A stretch of DNA of 64,000 nt from Zanthoxylum bungeanum (lineage: Eukaryota > Streptophyta > Magnoliopsida > Sapindales > Rutaceae), in assembly GCA_019454045.1 (NCBI GenBank), contig SKCR01049645.1:1-64000 (forward strand). The letters run 5' to 3'. The position numbers were made by a program, and so were the translations under genes. Shown here piece after piece: positions 48,077 through 58,690 of the stretch. Numbering within the stretch: the first letter of the stretch is position 1; each line of letters starts with the position of its first letter. The notes beneath the pieces were generated by a model that did no database searches, was not told the origin of the DNA, and worked only from the letters and a program-made list of their open reading frames with translations.

Positions 48077-49092
48077 ACATAAGTATCTTACACGTGTTCA
48101 CAATATATTAAATCCATGATCGTGGTACACTACGGGAGCGAGTTCTGAGTATTATTTAGAGATTGTAAATTTATAAGTCGACTATATTATACCTCAGGGA
48201 TATAACATCCCAGTAATTCCGATGACTACTATGTTGTAAGTGGCATAATATATGATATAAATCATTCTCAAATATGTATGTGCTAGTGGAATTACATTAC
48301 GGACCTTCGATAAATCCCTTGCAGTTCTGATACGAAATTATTTCCGGTTCTACTCCCGACAGCCCTTAATATTTGGGCCATAAATTTTTCATACCATCTC
48401 AAAAAGCTAAGACCGAGACCTACAACTTCCCAGTTGGATATTGTTCTAAATTCGAATCAGAAGTAAGTAAAAAATTATGATTACCGTGGATACTATAGTA
48501 AATTTCGAGAATGACCTAGAATTGAGTGATGTGGCACAACCTTAGCCACTCATTTCATTACAAACATCAGCCCTCTTTCTATAAATACGAGACTATTCAC
48601 TCATCCATTTTCTAATCCAAACACGTGAAGAACAAATGGGGGAGCCTCTCTTCCAATCCATTATTTCTTGTTAAAAGGCTTCCACTTTTCATGCCAAAGT
48701 GGTATATTCAAGCTTCATTCCAAGCATGGTAAGCTTCCTTTCTCTTTTTATCTTCTCATTTTTCAATTTTTGGCAAAGAAAATAAAGCCCTAAATTCGCA
48801 CCTTGCATACCCTAGGGGGAGAATTATTTATTTCGCGTTGCTAGTATTGCTAACGTGTATTTTGGAGGGTATCAAGATAATGTTAGCATGAAATGAAGCC
48901 TTTTGTGTATGAATGTGTTGGGGGATTTTACTTTGAGATTTAATTATACTAGATAAATTGTTTCTGTTTGGGTTTATGTTATGAAATAGGTTTCTATCAA
49001 GTTGAGTTGAATTTTAAATGGAGGTGTCGAGTTTTGCTTGTGCATTGTCATTTAAGGACTGGTATTTGGCCCTGAAATCGGGAGAGCTTCGC

Positions 49093-50922
49093 GATGCTGA
49101 TGAGTGGTAAATCTATCACTATTTCCCATTTAACCTAATATTTTGTATAGTTTCTTGAGTTTTGTGAATATTTTGATGTGTTTTTGTATATTTTGCAGAT
49201 ATAAATAATACTGGGATTTAATGGAATTAATTCAGGGTGAAAATGATAAATAATAAAAAAAAAACGAAATAAATGGAAAAATTATAATTTCATGCTCATA
49301 TGTCGGGACCCGTGGACCACTTCGCATCGTGACACATCAACATTAGCACCGAAAAGAGTCTTTGCCGACATGGTTGAAAATGAAGATTGAAGATGATGAT
49401 GTGGTGTGGAGTAATTTCTTTTCTTTTATATTTTGGAGTTTGCTTTGGTGAAACTGATTGCATGGAAGTGGAGGCATGGGCATGTTTCATTTTTTTTTTA
49501 TCCTTTTGCATCTTTCATTGTTATTTTAATTATGGCAATTCACGTGGGCCTTAACACTTTATGCATGGCTCATCTCATGCAAATTCAAAGAGGGATCCAC
49601 GTGATTTGGCCTTTGTGCTTGGATGGAATTCACATTTGGAAGCTTGTGTAACTTTGGGAGGAGTGAAGCACATGCGCAACTCGGTTTTTTCTCCTATAAA
49701 TAGGCAGTTGATTCCTTTGAAATCTTCGTGCTTTTCTTAAGGTTTTTCATAAGCTTTAAGATTAGCATCTATTTTGTAATTATAATTAAATAATTAATTT
49801 ATGTATTTTTATTTTTAATTTCAGTATTTTATTTTTATTTTCTTTATGTTTTGTAGTTAAATTTCCGCTGGGGTAAAAGGTGAAACATTTAATATAATTA
49901 TCTAGGTAAATCTCACTTAATTATAATTTATAAATTATAATTTAACCGGATTAATTAATGTCAGACTTTATTACCGCCTATATGGTCGGGTTAAATATAA
50001 ATTACTTTACCGCCTATATGGCTGGTGTAATTGGACTAAATGGATTACCGCCTATATGGCTGGTTTTAAATGTTTAACATTATTAATTCATGATAAGCAG
50101 AATAGAAAATAATTTATATATTATAATAAGTGAGATTCCTAGATATGAAATATTAAATGTGGATCCTTTAACCCCAGTATTGTCTTTTTATTCTAGGGAA
50201 GTGATGAAACACAATATTCACATACTTAATAATTGATTTTCTTTATTGGGTAATTCTTTAGTTTGTTTATTGAGTCTTAAGCTTAATGCTTCTTGTTGTC
50301 TGATCACCAATAAGATTGATGTGGTAAACTTAAAATGAACTAGACATAGGGATTTTAAGTTTCAGCCTTAGATTCAATAGGCCACGATCTTCCTTGAGGT
50401 TAGATAACCCTTTAATAGATTTCCTTACAGGATAGACATATACCTGTCGGGCGGGGGTAGCCATAATTGGAACTTCGCCTTAATGAATCCAGGTAATTTG
50501 GTTGACATAGACATATGGTTCAATTGGGTTATACTGGGTATTTGCGTCTAACCATCGACATAGGCTTTTACATATTTTCGTGTTCCAGGTTAGCAATCTG
50601 ATTTATTACACATAGATAAGAGAATCAATTCATCTTTATAAATAATATTGTGTAGAGTCACGACCCTAGATCCTTGAGTCTTTTCTTTTATTTTCCTTTG
50701 TATTTTCTTTTGAGTCTGTTTTTATTTTATTTTGCAAAACCACATTCAACCAACCAAAAGCAATCAATTCCCTTCTCCCTATAATTAGATACTTGTAAAT
50801 AAATAGTATCAATAATTAATAACAACAGTAGGAATTAAGTCCTCGTGGGATCAATATTTTTTATACTACTTGAACGATACGTGCGCTTGCGTTATACGTG
50901 TGTGTTTACGCCGGTCAGATGC
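49093..50922 (+). mobile_element. Solo LTR of family F4, with GATGC target-site duplication
   Basis: The LTR is 49098-50917 (1820 bp), TGATGAGTGG..CGCCGGTCA, flanked by GATGC at 49093-49097 and 50918-50922. A TATA box TATAAATA at 49695-49702 (in CTCCTATAAATAGGCAG) supports the plus orientation. Three ACCGCCTATATGG motifs lie at 49974-50065. It has the same start, end and motif set as the minus-strand copy at 27070-29013. Confidence 0.92.
49695..49702 (+). promoter_or_regulatory. TATA box of the F4 solo LTR
   Basis: TATAAATA, with the LTR's only strong TATA match, about 600 bp from its start. A CTTTAAGATT-rich transcribed region follows. Confidence 0.55.
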
Positions 50923-52303
50923 CAATGGAATAGTGTCACGATGCATGGCAAGAAGATGCTCTTTGCCTTAGGTCGATCGTGTGGAAGCCTCGAGTCTGTC
51001 GCGACGCTCAGCACCTGGCATCACGACATAAAATATAAATGCTCTATATTTTAGTCTAATCGTATGAGCGTCGCGATGAGCAAGACCTGGAGTCGCGACA
51101 ACAGCAAGACTAGTTTCGTCCCATTCCAGTTTCATCATAGGATGTTAAAGTCAGTTAACACGTTAGCTATCCCGACATGTACGAAACATGCATGAGCATC
51201 CACTACATCCATGACCATGATTAGTTTCTAGTTTATATATGCTAACCATACTCGAATACAGGACAAGCTAGCTTTTCCTCAGGAACCTCTTCAGTTGCAT
51301 CTAGGATCATTGGCAATAGTTATCAGTCTGTGAGTAGACCTTCTTTTCAAGTTGATATTACTTGTTTGTTTTTGATTCAAGACTTACTTTTAAATGCATT
51401 AGGGTGTTAGCCAAGTTGATTTCCATTTATTTTATAAAAGAGAATGTTTTGAGAAGTTTTTGAGATAAAAGTATGATTTTATGATTTTTGGAGGCATGGG
51501 GGAAAAACCCATATCAGATGTGACTTATGAAATTGACGGATATAACATGTGCACATGTAGAGCAGGATTAGGGGGACGACGATATCTGTAACGCTCCTAG
51601 ATCCTAGATTTCAAGTCTAGGGGACGGAGAGATGTAACGCCCCAAACACTAGATTCAGGGACATGATGGTGGCATGCATTGGGGGACAGCGATACGCCCC
51701 AATGACATGGGTTTGCACACCTGTCTCTAGTTCAGTGGCTTGGGGGACGACGATATATAAAGCCCTCATGCCTAAGGTTTTCTACAGTTTTCAGAGATTT
51801 TAGAGATATGATTTTCAATAAAGATATTTTTATGAAAGAGTCTTCAAGAGAAATAGTTTTATGAGAACCTCAGATTCAGAGTTTCACAGACAAAAAGGAT
51901 TTCCAAATTTTTTTTTATAGAAAGAGATGTGTACAAAGATCAGTTTTCTTGTGATGAATTTGATTTCAGGAATATAAATGTTTCGAAAAAGCATTTTAGA
52001 TCTAACTCCCCCACTCACAATGTTTCTATTTTGGAGGTTTACCCAGAGGAGAGCTCAAGAGGAAGGATAGTGATTGCAGTCACTAGGGTGTTGAGTCCAC
52101 CAGGTCTCATTCAGAGGTTCTGCACAGTCAGTGTCAAAGAAAAGTTACATGCATACGTTAGTATTGTATAAGTCATTGTAATATGTTAAGAGTGTCTATT
52201 ACAGAGGTGTAAAGAAAAGTGTATCTGAGTACCCAGTTATGAGTAATAAATGTATTTATGTTGATGAGTTGGTAATGGCCCTTGTGTATGGTTTTTCATT
52301 TCA

Positions 52304-55300
52304 GATAGTGTAGACAACAAAACCTGGGCGACGCCGTTCCTAGGCTCGCGGCCTAGTTGGGAATGACTAAATAACATGGAGTCGCCACCCGGTGTGAACC
52401 GGGACAAAGATTTAAGGCCGCACTCACCCCTCGCAAGGGAAGACCTCAAACCGTTGGGTTCGGAATGGTCCCTTACTCATGTCACTTGTAATGAAAGGAT
52501 TTATGTAATAATTTAATCAAGCTTAAGTAACACTTATTTCCAAGAGTATCATGCTTCTAAATTCTCATATGCAAAATAACACTTATGTACGCATTTCACA
52601 TATATCTCACATTTAAAATTGCATGCTTAACATATATCGAGATAGCAACGAACATACAACTTTATTTGCATATCACATTCAGGAAAACACAAGCACACAT
52701 ATTAACCATACAAGCACACATATGGGCATTTTTCCAAGCGGTACGTGGAATTGTAGCCCAAGTACAGACCGCACTACCGTCCATTCGGAATCGGCTACGG
52801 AATTTATGTCTGGGTTTCCATCCGATATACCGCAAGAAATAATACTCAAATGTTATCATGACACAAGCATATGAATTGTAATACATTAACATATTTGCAT
52901 TTATACATGTGGAGATAGCTACTAGGAAAACTATGCATGAAATCTAATGAAGAGGACTCAGTTCAGTGTGTGCGCGTTCGTGTAGCGTTCGTAAACGCGT
53001 TCGAACGGAAATGAAACAGAATGCTCACGTTCGTATGGCGTTTGTTAACGCGTTCGAACAGAAATGAAACAGAATGCTCACGTTCGTATGGCGTTTGCTA
53101 ACGCGTTCTAACGGAAACGAAACAGAATGCTCACGTTCGTATGGCGTTTGCTAACGCGTTCGAACGGAAACAAAACAGAATGCTCATGTTCGTATGGCGT
53201 TTGATAACGTGTTCGAACGGAAATGAGACCTGATGCATGATAAGGCAAAAAAAGCATGCGCGTTCGAGTTGCGTTCGTAAACGCGTTCGAACGGGAACAG
53301 ACCTGATGCATGAAATGGGACGCGATACATAAGCAACAAAATAAAGGGGCGCGGCGAAGTACTGCCGTAAAGGTGGCCTTTTGGGGCTCTTGATCTCTCA
53401 AAGAGAGGACCTTTAGACCAACATACTAAGCTCATGCGCATCACATCACAACACATGAAATAAATAATATCAGACATAGTGTGCCCGATTGAACGTATCT
53501 TGTATCCAACCGAACACACATCAATCGGCGCGGCAAAGCATCGTGGTAAAGGGCTTTTAGCCCCTCCCCATAGGGGATCTCACATCACACTTACTAAGCC
53601 CATGCGCTCGATTGAATTATGCATACGAAAATAAAGATAATAATATCAAACTAATTATGCCCGATTGAACGTATCTCGCATCCAACCGAACACACATCAA
53701 CCGGCGCGGCGAAGTAGTGTCACAAAGGTGGCCTTTTCGGCTCTTTGTCTCCCAAATGGAGGACCTTTGGACTAACTCACTAAGCCCATGCGCTTGGTTG
53801 AATCATGCATAACTAAACAACATATTGAATTTAAGTAAAGAAAACTAAATAAACAAAAGCAACACAACAAAAGAAAGATGGTGCCGTTTACCCAAGCGGT
53901 ACGTGGAGTTGTGGCCCGAGTACAGATCATATTACCGTCCATTCGGAATCGGCTATGAAATTTATGTCCGGGTTTCCATCCGATATACCGCGAGAGTTGA
54001 CACATCTCTCATTCATCCAATACCCACAACATATTACATCTCATAATTCATGCATGTTTATCTACTCAAAGACCACAACATGCATTCCAACATGACAATC
54101 ATACAAGTAATACTTAATAAATAATGCGGAAAAAGAAAACAAGTGTGAAAGATACCCTCAGGTCTAACCTTTTAAGCCGTCTCTCGGACTCGCGTTCCAC
54201 GAAGATCGGAAGGGGTACAGCTCCGCAACTTTTCTGGTTCACTGATTCAGCGTCCTAGCTCACTGCTTGGCTGTTTTGCTTGCGGTTCGAACTCCGTTCT
54301 GCTCCTATTCGGCTTCTGTCTTACTGCTCACTGCACGGGCCACCTGTTTTAACGTTTTCAATAAACTATTCCAAGTTTGTGTGGGTTCTTAGTGCAATTA
54401 TATGTGATTATTTTTAAAATTATCTATGCAGTCTTTATGTTACTGTTTTTTAAGGATTTGGGCTGCTGTTAAGGTGATTTTGCTGCTGTTTGGGCGTGTA
54501 ATACAGTGTGGTTTTTTGTGGTAATTTTCGGTGTTGGAGGGCTGCTGTGTAGGTGGCTATTTCGGTGATGTGTGAGGGGTTTACGGAGGTGGTTTTCAGC
54601 TATGGAGGAGATGGTTGGGGCTCTTTTGTTCTCTTTTTGTGTATATGTCAAGTGTGTTTTTCTTTTGTTTAGTCTCGGGTGTGTAGAGAGAGTCTAGAGA
54701 GATTTCGAGAGAGTTTGGGTGTGAATTCTATGCCTTGGGCGTGATTAGGTTGTGTCAAGGAGAGGATGGCTTTGGTTAGGGGTTGTTTATATAAAAGATG
54801 TCTAGGGTTTCACCTTGTCTCACAAGGAAGAGATCCTCTTTCCAAATTAGGAGAGATGAGAAAGGTATACACAAGATTGAGGGGGGACAAAATATTTTAA
54901 ATTAGGAAGTTGTAATATTTAATTTGTGTTGGTTTAGGAATACAAATATTTTATATTGGTAATTATCTTATTAGATTAGGAAGTCAAATATATGATTGGC
55001 TTTAATTGGTTAGGATTGATTTTAATTAGGCATATCTTCTATTTTGATTTAGTATGTGATTTGTTTAATTTGGGTAAATATTTTATTTAATTGGTAAATG
55101 GTTTAAATATTTTATTTAATGTTTAATATTTAAATTAATATTTATTTATTTAATTTGGGATGTGTTTTATGGGCTTTGGGGAGCTAAATGGGCTGGGTGT
55201 GAGGCTAGCAGCAAAACCAGAATTACCGACACCGTTCAAACGCTCCCTCGAACGTGACACGAACACCCGCAATCTATTTTCCGTTCGAACGAAGTAGCGA

Positions 55301-55450
55301 ACGCAGCACCAACGAAGACAGTGAGCTTGTTTATTCTGAATTTCCCCTTCCGATATCCGTTTCCCGCGGCTTTCGTGACTCAGAAGGTAGTGCCTCCAAA
55401 TGAGGCTCATCATCGGGTTTCACATGCGAAAATGCAATGCCTACAGATAG
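52304..55450 (-). mobile_element. Solo LTR of the Tat/Ogre-like array family, with GATAG target-site duplication
   Basis: The LTR is 52309-55445 (3137 bp). On the minus strand it starts TGTAGGCATTGCATTTTCGC and ends TTGTTGTCTACA. GATAG flanks it at 52304-52308 and 55446-55450. It is a diverged relative of LTR-B and LTR-C and about 630 bp longer. It has four AATGCTCA-marked 53-bp units (53020, 53073, 53126, 53179) instead of three. It has three GGCGCGGCGAAG blocks (53345, 53525, 53702) instead of two. It carries two copies of the CGGTACGTGGA..CCGATATACCGC block (52739-52833 and 53897-53991) instead of one. A TATATAAA lies at about 54788-54796 on the minus strand. Confidence 0.93.
52976..53300 (-). 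repeat. Expanded 53-bp TTCGAA array in the solo LTR
   Basis: Exact 53-bp spacing of AATGCTCA marks at 53020, 53073, 53126 and 53179, each unit carrying ACGCGTTCGAACGGAAA or a close variant. One unit has TTCTAA instead of TTCGAA. The minus-strand ORFs at 53108-53519 read this array. Confidence 0.88.
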
Positions 55451-55549
55451 TTTAGTAGTTATGATCATAATAAAAAAGTCAGAGGGTCAGGGGGATAGGT
55501 TATCATATTCCCTGCCGGTAGCATCTTTGAGATGGGGACATTACAAAGA

Positions 55550-55561
55550 TGGAATCAGAGC
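55550..55561 (+). other. Primer-binding site of element X copy 2
   Basis: TGGAATCAGAGC lies 4 nt after the LTR end. The initiator-Met site is TGGTATCAGAGC (one mismatch), as used by chromoviruses. Confidence 0.75.
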
Positions 55562-55929
55562 ATGGTCTAGGGAGTCAGTGAATGCAGTTGGCAGAGTACA
55601 TGGGTCTTGTATACGTAGTATGCCTGAGGTAATCGTATGCGAGGCACTACCTCTCTAGTATTCGATCCTCGAGTATGTCCTCAAACACTTTAGATAGGTT
55701 AGTAAGAATTCCCAAAGCTATTGAATATTCTTCATAATAAAAACAACTATAATCCTTGTTCTAGTTTAGAATTATTTCTGAAGTACTTTGACCTTAAGCT
55801 TCCTGAAGGGAATTAAAGGTCATCTTGATTTATTATCAGAAGTTCGAGACGAGCTATGAAACTAGATAGTAAAGTTCTAAGAATATCCACCCAGGGGGAT
55901 TAAAAAGAGAAAGTTATAAGGAAAGTAAG
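55562..55929 (+). other. Leader remnant of element X copy 2
   Basis: Sequence after the primer-binding site without a protein reading. It ends where the minus-strand W LTR begins, so the rest of X copy 2 lies beyond W or is deleted. Confidence 0.45.
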
Positions 55930-57749
55930 TGTAGGAAACGACTTTCCTTAGTGTGGCAGAAGTTGCTTGTGGTGGCACCGGGTCCGGTATGGATCTTTAA
56001 AATTTTCTTTGCCTTCTCCCTTTGTTGTAGTAGCCAAGATCAATCCTTTGGTTTCCAACACTTGGATCAACCACTCGATCTTCCGAACTATGACTCGAAA
56101 CCAACAAACCGAAGTGTGGGCTTCACTCACAAAGATTAAACCTCTAAACTATTTAGAGATTTAAGATGTCACAATGGTGTTTGGCTTTAGGAATTTCACA
56201 ACATTTGTGAATGCTAGAACTCTCTCTATTTTCTCTCAAAAATTTTCTCACAACAATTGTGTGAATGAATGCAAAGTGTTAACCTTAGGAAGTGAGAGAA
56301 ATGGTAGAGATTATATTCTCTTACACAAGCCAACTAACCTTGTCATTAAGCATCTAATGCTTTCTTGTAATGGCCAACACAAAAATATGAAATGCCATAC
56401 CAAAGCATAAGAAATGTTAAGCTAAAGACAATGGCTTTGTCATTAAGCATTCAATGCTTTCTTTCAATGGCAAACACATAAATGTGGAGGCCATACCAAA
56501 ACATAAAATGCATTAGCTAATGACAAAACTATTAGGTGTATCCAAGCCACCTAATAGACATAATTGCTTGGATGACATGGTAAGCCATATGGCTTTGTCT
56601 CCAATGGTAAATAAAAATCAATATATTAATAATGATTTATTTACCTTCAATCATGTTGTAGTAATTATCTCATAATTATTACTAACTTGATTATCTCATA
56701 ATCAAGACTTGATTATCTTATCATCAAAGAATTCTAGAAAACATTAAGTTAAACTAATTTAACATAGTTTTCATTTGTGACAATAAATATTATTAATCTT
56801 ATTAATAATATATAAATAAATATAATGTGAGCATATAATTAGACAATCTAATTATATTAGGTTTGCTACAGTTAATCGAGCTAGCACGGGGACCAAATGG
56901 ACCTACGGTTCCGAGCTCCAATAATTCTGAAATATTAATTAAACTCTTTAATCAAATATTACGAATTATTAACTCCGTGTTATTCCACTAAAAACTCAAA
57001 GTTGAATTCCCGTTACCGTAGATGGATTAAGTAAATCGAACATTTTCGGTGTCCATCGATATAGTCATTACATATGAATATAGCCCTTCACGAATATCTC
57101 ATAAATATAGCCGGGTCATAAGTCTGTTAAACCCCTCTAAATATTTTGTCTCTTAAACACCATTGATTCTATAATGAACAATTAATTCATAACAATTATG
57201 AATATAAAATACTTTCTATTCGTAATAGAAAAGTTGAGTGCTCAAATTGTTCAAGTCCCGAATCAACTCTTAAAAGAGATATTCATCTGCTTCTCGTAAG
57301 AATGAGTGAATTCCATATCTATGTAAAACGTTCCCAGCTACATACCAAACCATATCCCCAAAATATGTAGTTATTGGCCGGGAATGCAACACTAACCTCA
57401 CCATAGTAAATCAAAGGACATACCCTGTTAGGGGTGTTCACGGGTCGGGTCAGGTTTTTTTGATTTTTTAATGACCCGATCGGGTCGGGTCAGTTGACCC
57501 GAAACCCGAAAATTAAGTACATGACCCGCGCGGGTCGGGTCAGAACGAGTCGAGTAAAAAAACTGCTGGTCGGGTCGGGTCAACATAATATGCAGTAAAT
57601 ATAATATATATATATATATTTTATTGATATAAGTTTTACAAGATGCGTACGTAGCAGAAATGGCAGAACCCTTGAATAATATGATGGGAATCTCAGGAGG
57701 CCATTTTCATTTTTAATGGAAGAAAAAAAATCGAAATTGTGGATGATAA

Positions 57750-57801
57750 GATTCGAACTTGGGACCTCTTGAACACCAAGTACGCACTTTGCCACTCCAC
57801 C
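57750..57801 (-). other. tRNA-like pol III promoter module 1 inside the hAT-like element
   Basis: On the minus strand an A-box-like GTGGAGTGGCAAAGTGCG (57801-57784) is followed about 30 nt later by a B-box-like AAGTTCGAATC (57760-57750). The order and spacing are those of a tRNA gene or tRNA-derived SINE head. I did not find a full cloverleaf. Confidence 0.5.
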
Positions 57802-57886
57802 TACAAATGCTTCTGGATAATATCGTATCATAAACAATATATATTATAATTATAAAAAATAAAAATTTCGAAAATGGTTGAAGTGG

Positions 57887-57938
57887 GGATTCGAACCTGG
57901 ACCGTTTGAAGACTAAATGAAGACTTCCAATTCAGCTA
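57887..57938 (-). other. tRNA-like pol III promoter module 2 inside the hAT-like element
   Basis: On the minus strand TAGCTGAATTGG (57938-57927) fits the A box, and GGTTCGAATCC (57897-57887) equals the B-box consensus GGTTCGANTCC. Spacing is about 30 nt. It is the better of the two modules and has the same orientation as the first. Confidence 0.6.
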
Positions 57939-58673
57939 AACATATTTCTTGTAAAAATTATATCATTAAATATATATATATATATATATATTATATTTAA
58001 CATTTACTTCGGGTCGGGTCAAACCCGAGTTTTCTGAACTAAACCCGTGACCTGACCCGACATTTCGGGTCGGGTCCAAATTGACCCGAAAATGAATTTT
58101 ATAATTGCTAAACTCGACCGGGTCGGGTCGGGTCGTTACGGGTCGGGTTGGGTCGCGGGTCGACCGGACCCTATGAACACCCCTATAGCCTGTCATGCAT
58201 GAGTTAGTAATACACTCAGGATTAAGATCAAATCCATATATGACCATCTATTAGATAAAATGAATTTCTTTGGTTAACGGATATTAAAAGAAATTCGTAT
58301 TTATCTGAGTCCAGTCCTATATGATCTTATCATACAAGGTGCCTCCATTCCCATGTCACTACATGAACGATCCCAGATCAAGATCGTCATACAAGTATAG
58401 AATGGACCGCAGCTATAGATAAACCACAAACAAAGTACCCTCCTTGTTCGCTCTCTATGGACTATTTAGATTACTAACTTTAGACTTAAATCCTCTTGTG
58501 CATCAAACATACACTAAGTCTAAAGGTACAAGAGTAATCAAGGTAAACAAGACAATTGGACAATATGCGATATAAATCAAACAACTTTGATAAAATGAAT
58601 AATGCATTTATTATTATTACAAAAATCAATCCCGTTTACAATACATGAAGCTCTAGGACATAAATCCCAACAA

Positions 58674-58690
58674 TCTCCCACTTGGACTAG
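58674..58690 (-). other. Polypurine tract of W
   Basis: On the minus strand AGTCCAAGTGGGAGATT directly precedes TGTTGGG. It is the classical copia tract, with no mutation. Confidence 0.85.

Larger units (their letters stand above)
37574..48200 (+). mobile_element. 3' LTR of copia Y (copy 2), split by element Z and cut by element X
   Basis: The pieces are 37574-38096 and about 48077-48200. Both align to 19241-19990 in order. The LTR ends abruptly where the X LTR starts (48201). The first base pair is TA instead of TG. Confidence 0.68.
48201..55545 (+). mobile_element. 5' LTR of chromovirus-like element X (copy 2), split by two solo LTRs
   Basis: The pieces are 48201-49097, 50923-52308 and 55451-55545, about 2.4 kb when joined. 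It starts TATAACATCCC, ends GGGGACATTACA, and is followed by an initiator-Met primer-binding site. It aligns with copy 1 in order. The last piece (TTCCCTGCCGGTAGCATCTTTGAGATG) matches 34888-34915. Confidence 0.8.
57421..58193. mobile_element. Non-autonomous hAT-like element with 12-bp inverted ends and 8-bp duplication
   Basis: The element is 57429-58185 (757 bp). Its ends TAGGGGTGTTCA and TGAACACCCCTA are perfect 12-bp terminal inverted repeats. TACCCTGT (57421-57428) and TAGCCTGT (58186-58193) form an 8-bp target-site duplication with one mismatch. The undisturbed target can be seen in W copy 1 near 35848-35870. Subterminal regions are packed with CGGGTCGGGTCA and its complement. The middle is AT-rich with two TA runs and two tRNA-like modules. 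No transposase is present. Eight-bp duplications and TAGGG-like ends fit the hAT superfamily. Confidence 0.85.
55930..58673 (-). mobile_element. 3' LTR of copia element W (copy 2), carrying a DNA transposon
   Basis: On the minus strand it starts TGTTGGGATTTATGTCCTAGAG at 58673. The other end is probably ..GTTTCCTACA near 55930, which is approximate because no target-site duplication could be shown. Without the insert at 57429-58185 it is about 2.0 kb. It aligns with W copy 1 from about 56630 to 58673. The plus-strand ORFs in it are not believable. Confidence 0.75.

Noticed and set aside
52237..52449. Minus-strand 70-aa ORF at the solo LTR edge
   Set aside because: It crosses from the X LTR into the inserted solo LTR and so joins two unrelated elements.
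56174..56410. 78-aa plus-strand ORF in the W LTR
   Set aside because: No domain is recognised, it is antisense to the element, and it is not present in the other W copy.
57421..58193. Helitron, Mutator or LTR origin of the CGGGTCGGGT insert
   Set aside because: Perfect 12-bp inverted ends and an 8-bp duplication do not fit a Helitron (no duplication), Mutator (usually 9-11 bp) or an LTR (5 bp, TG..CA).
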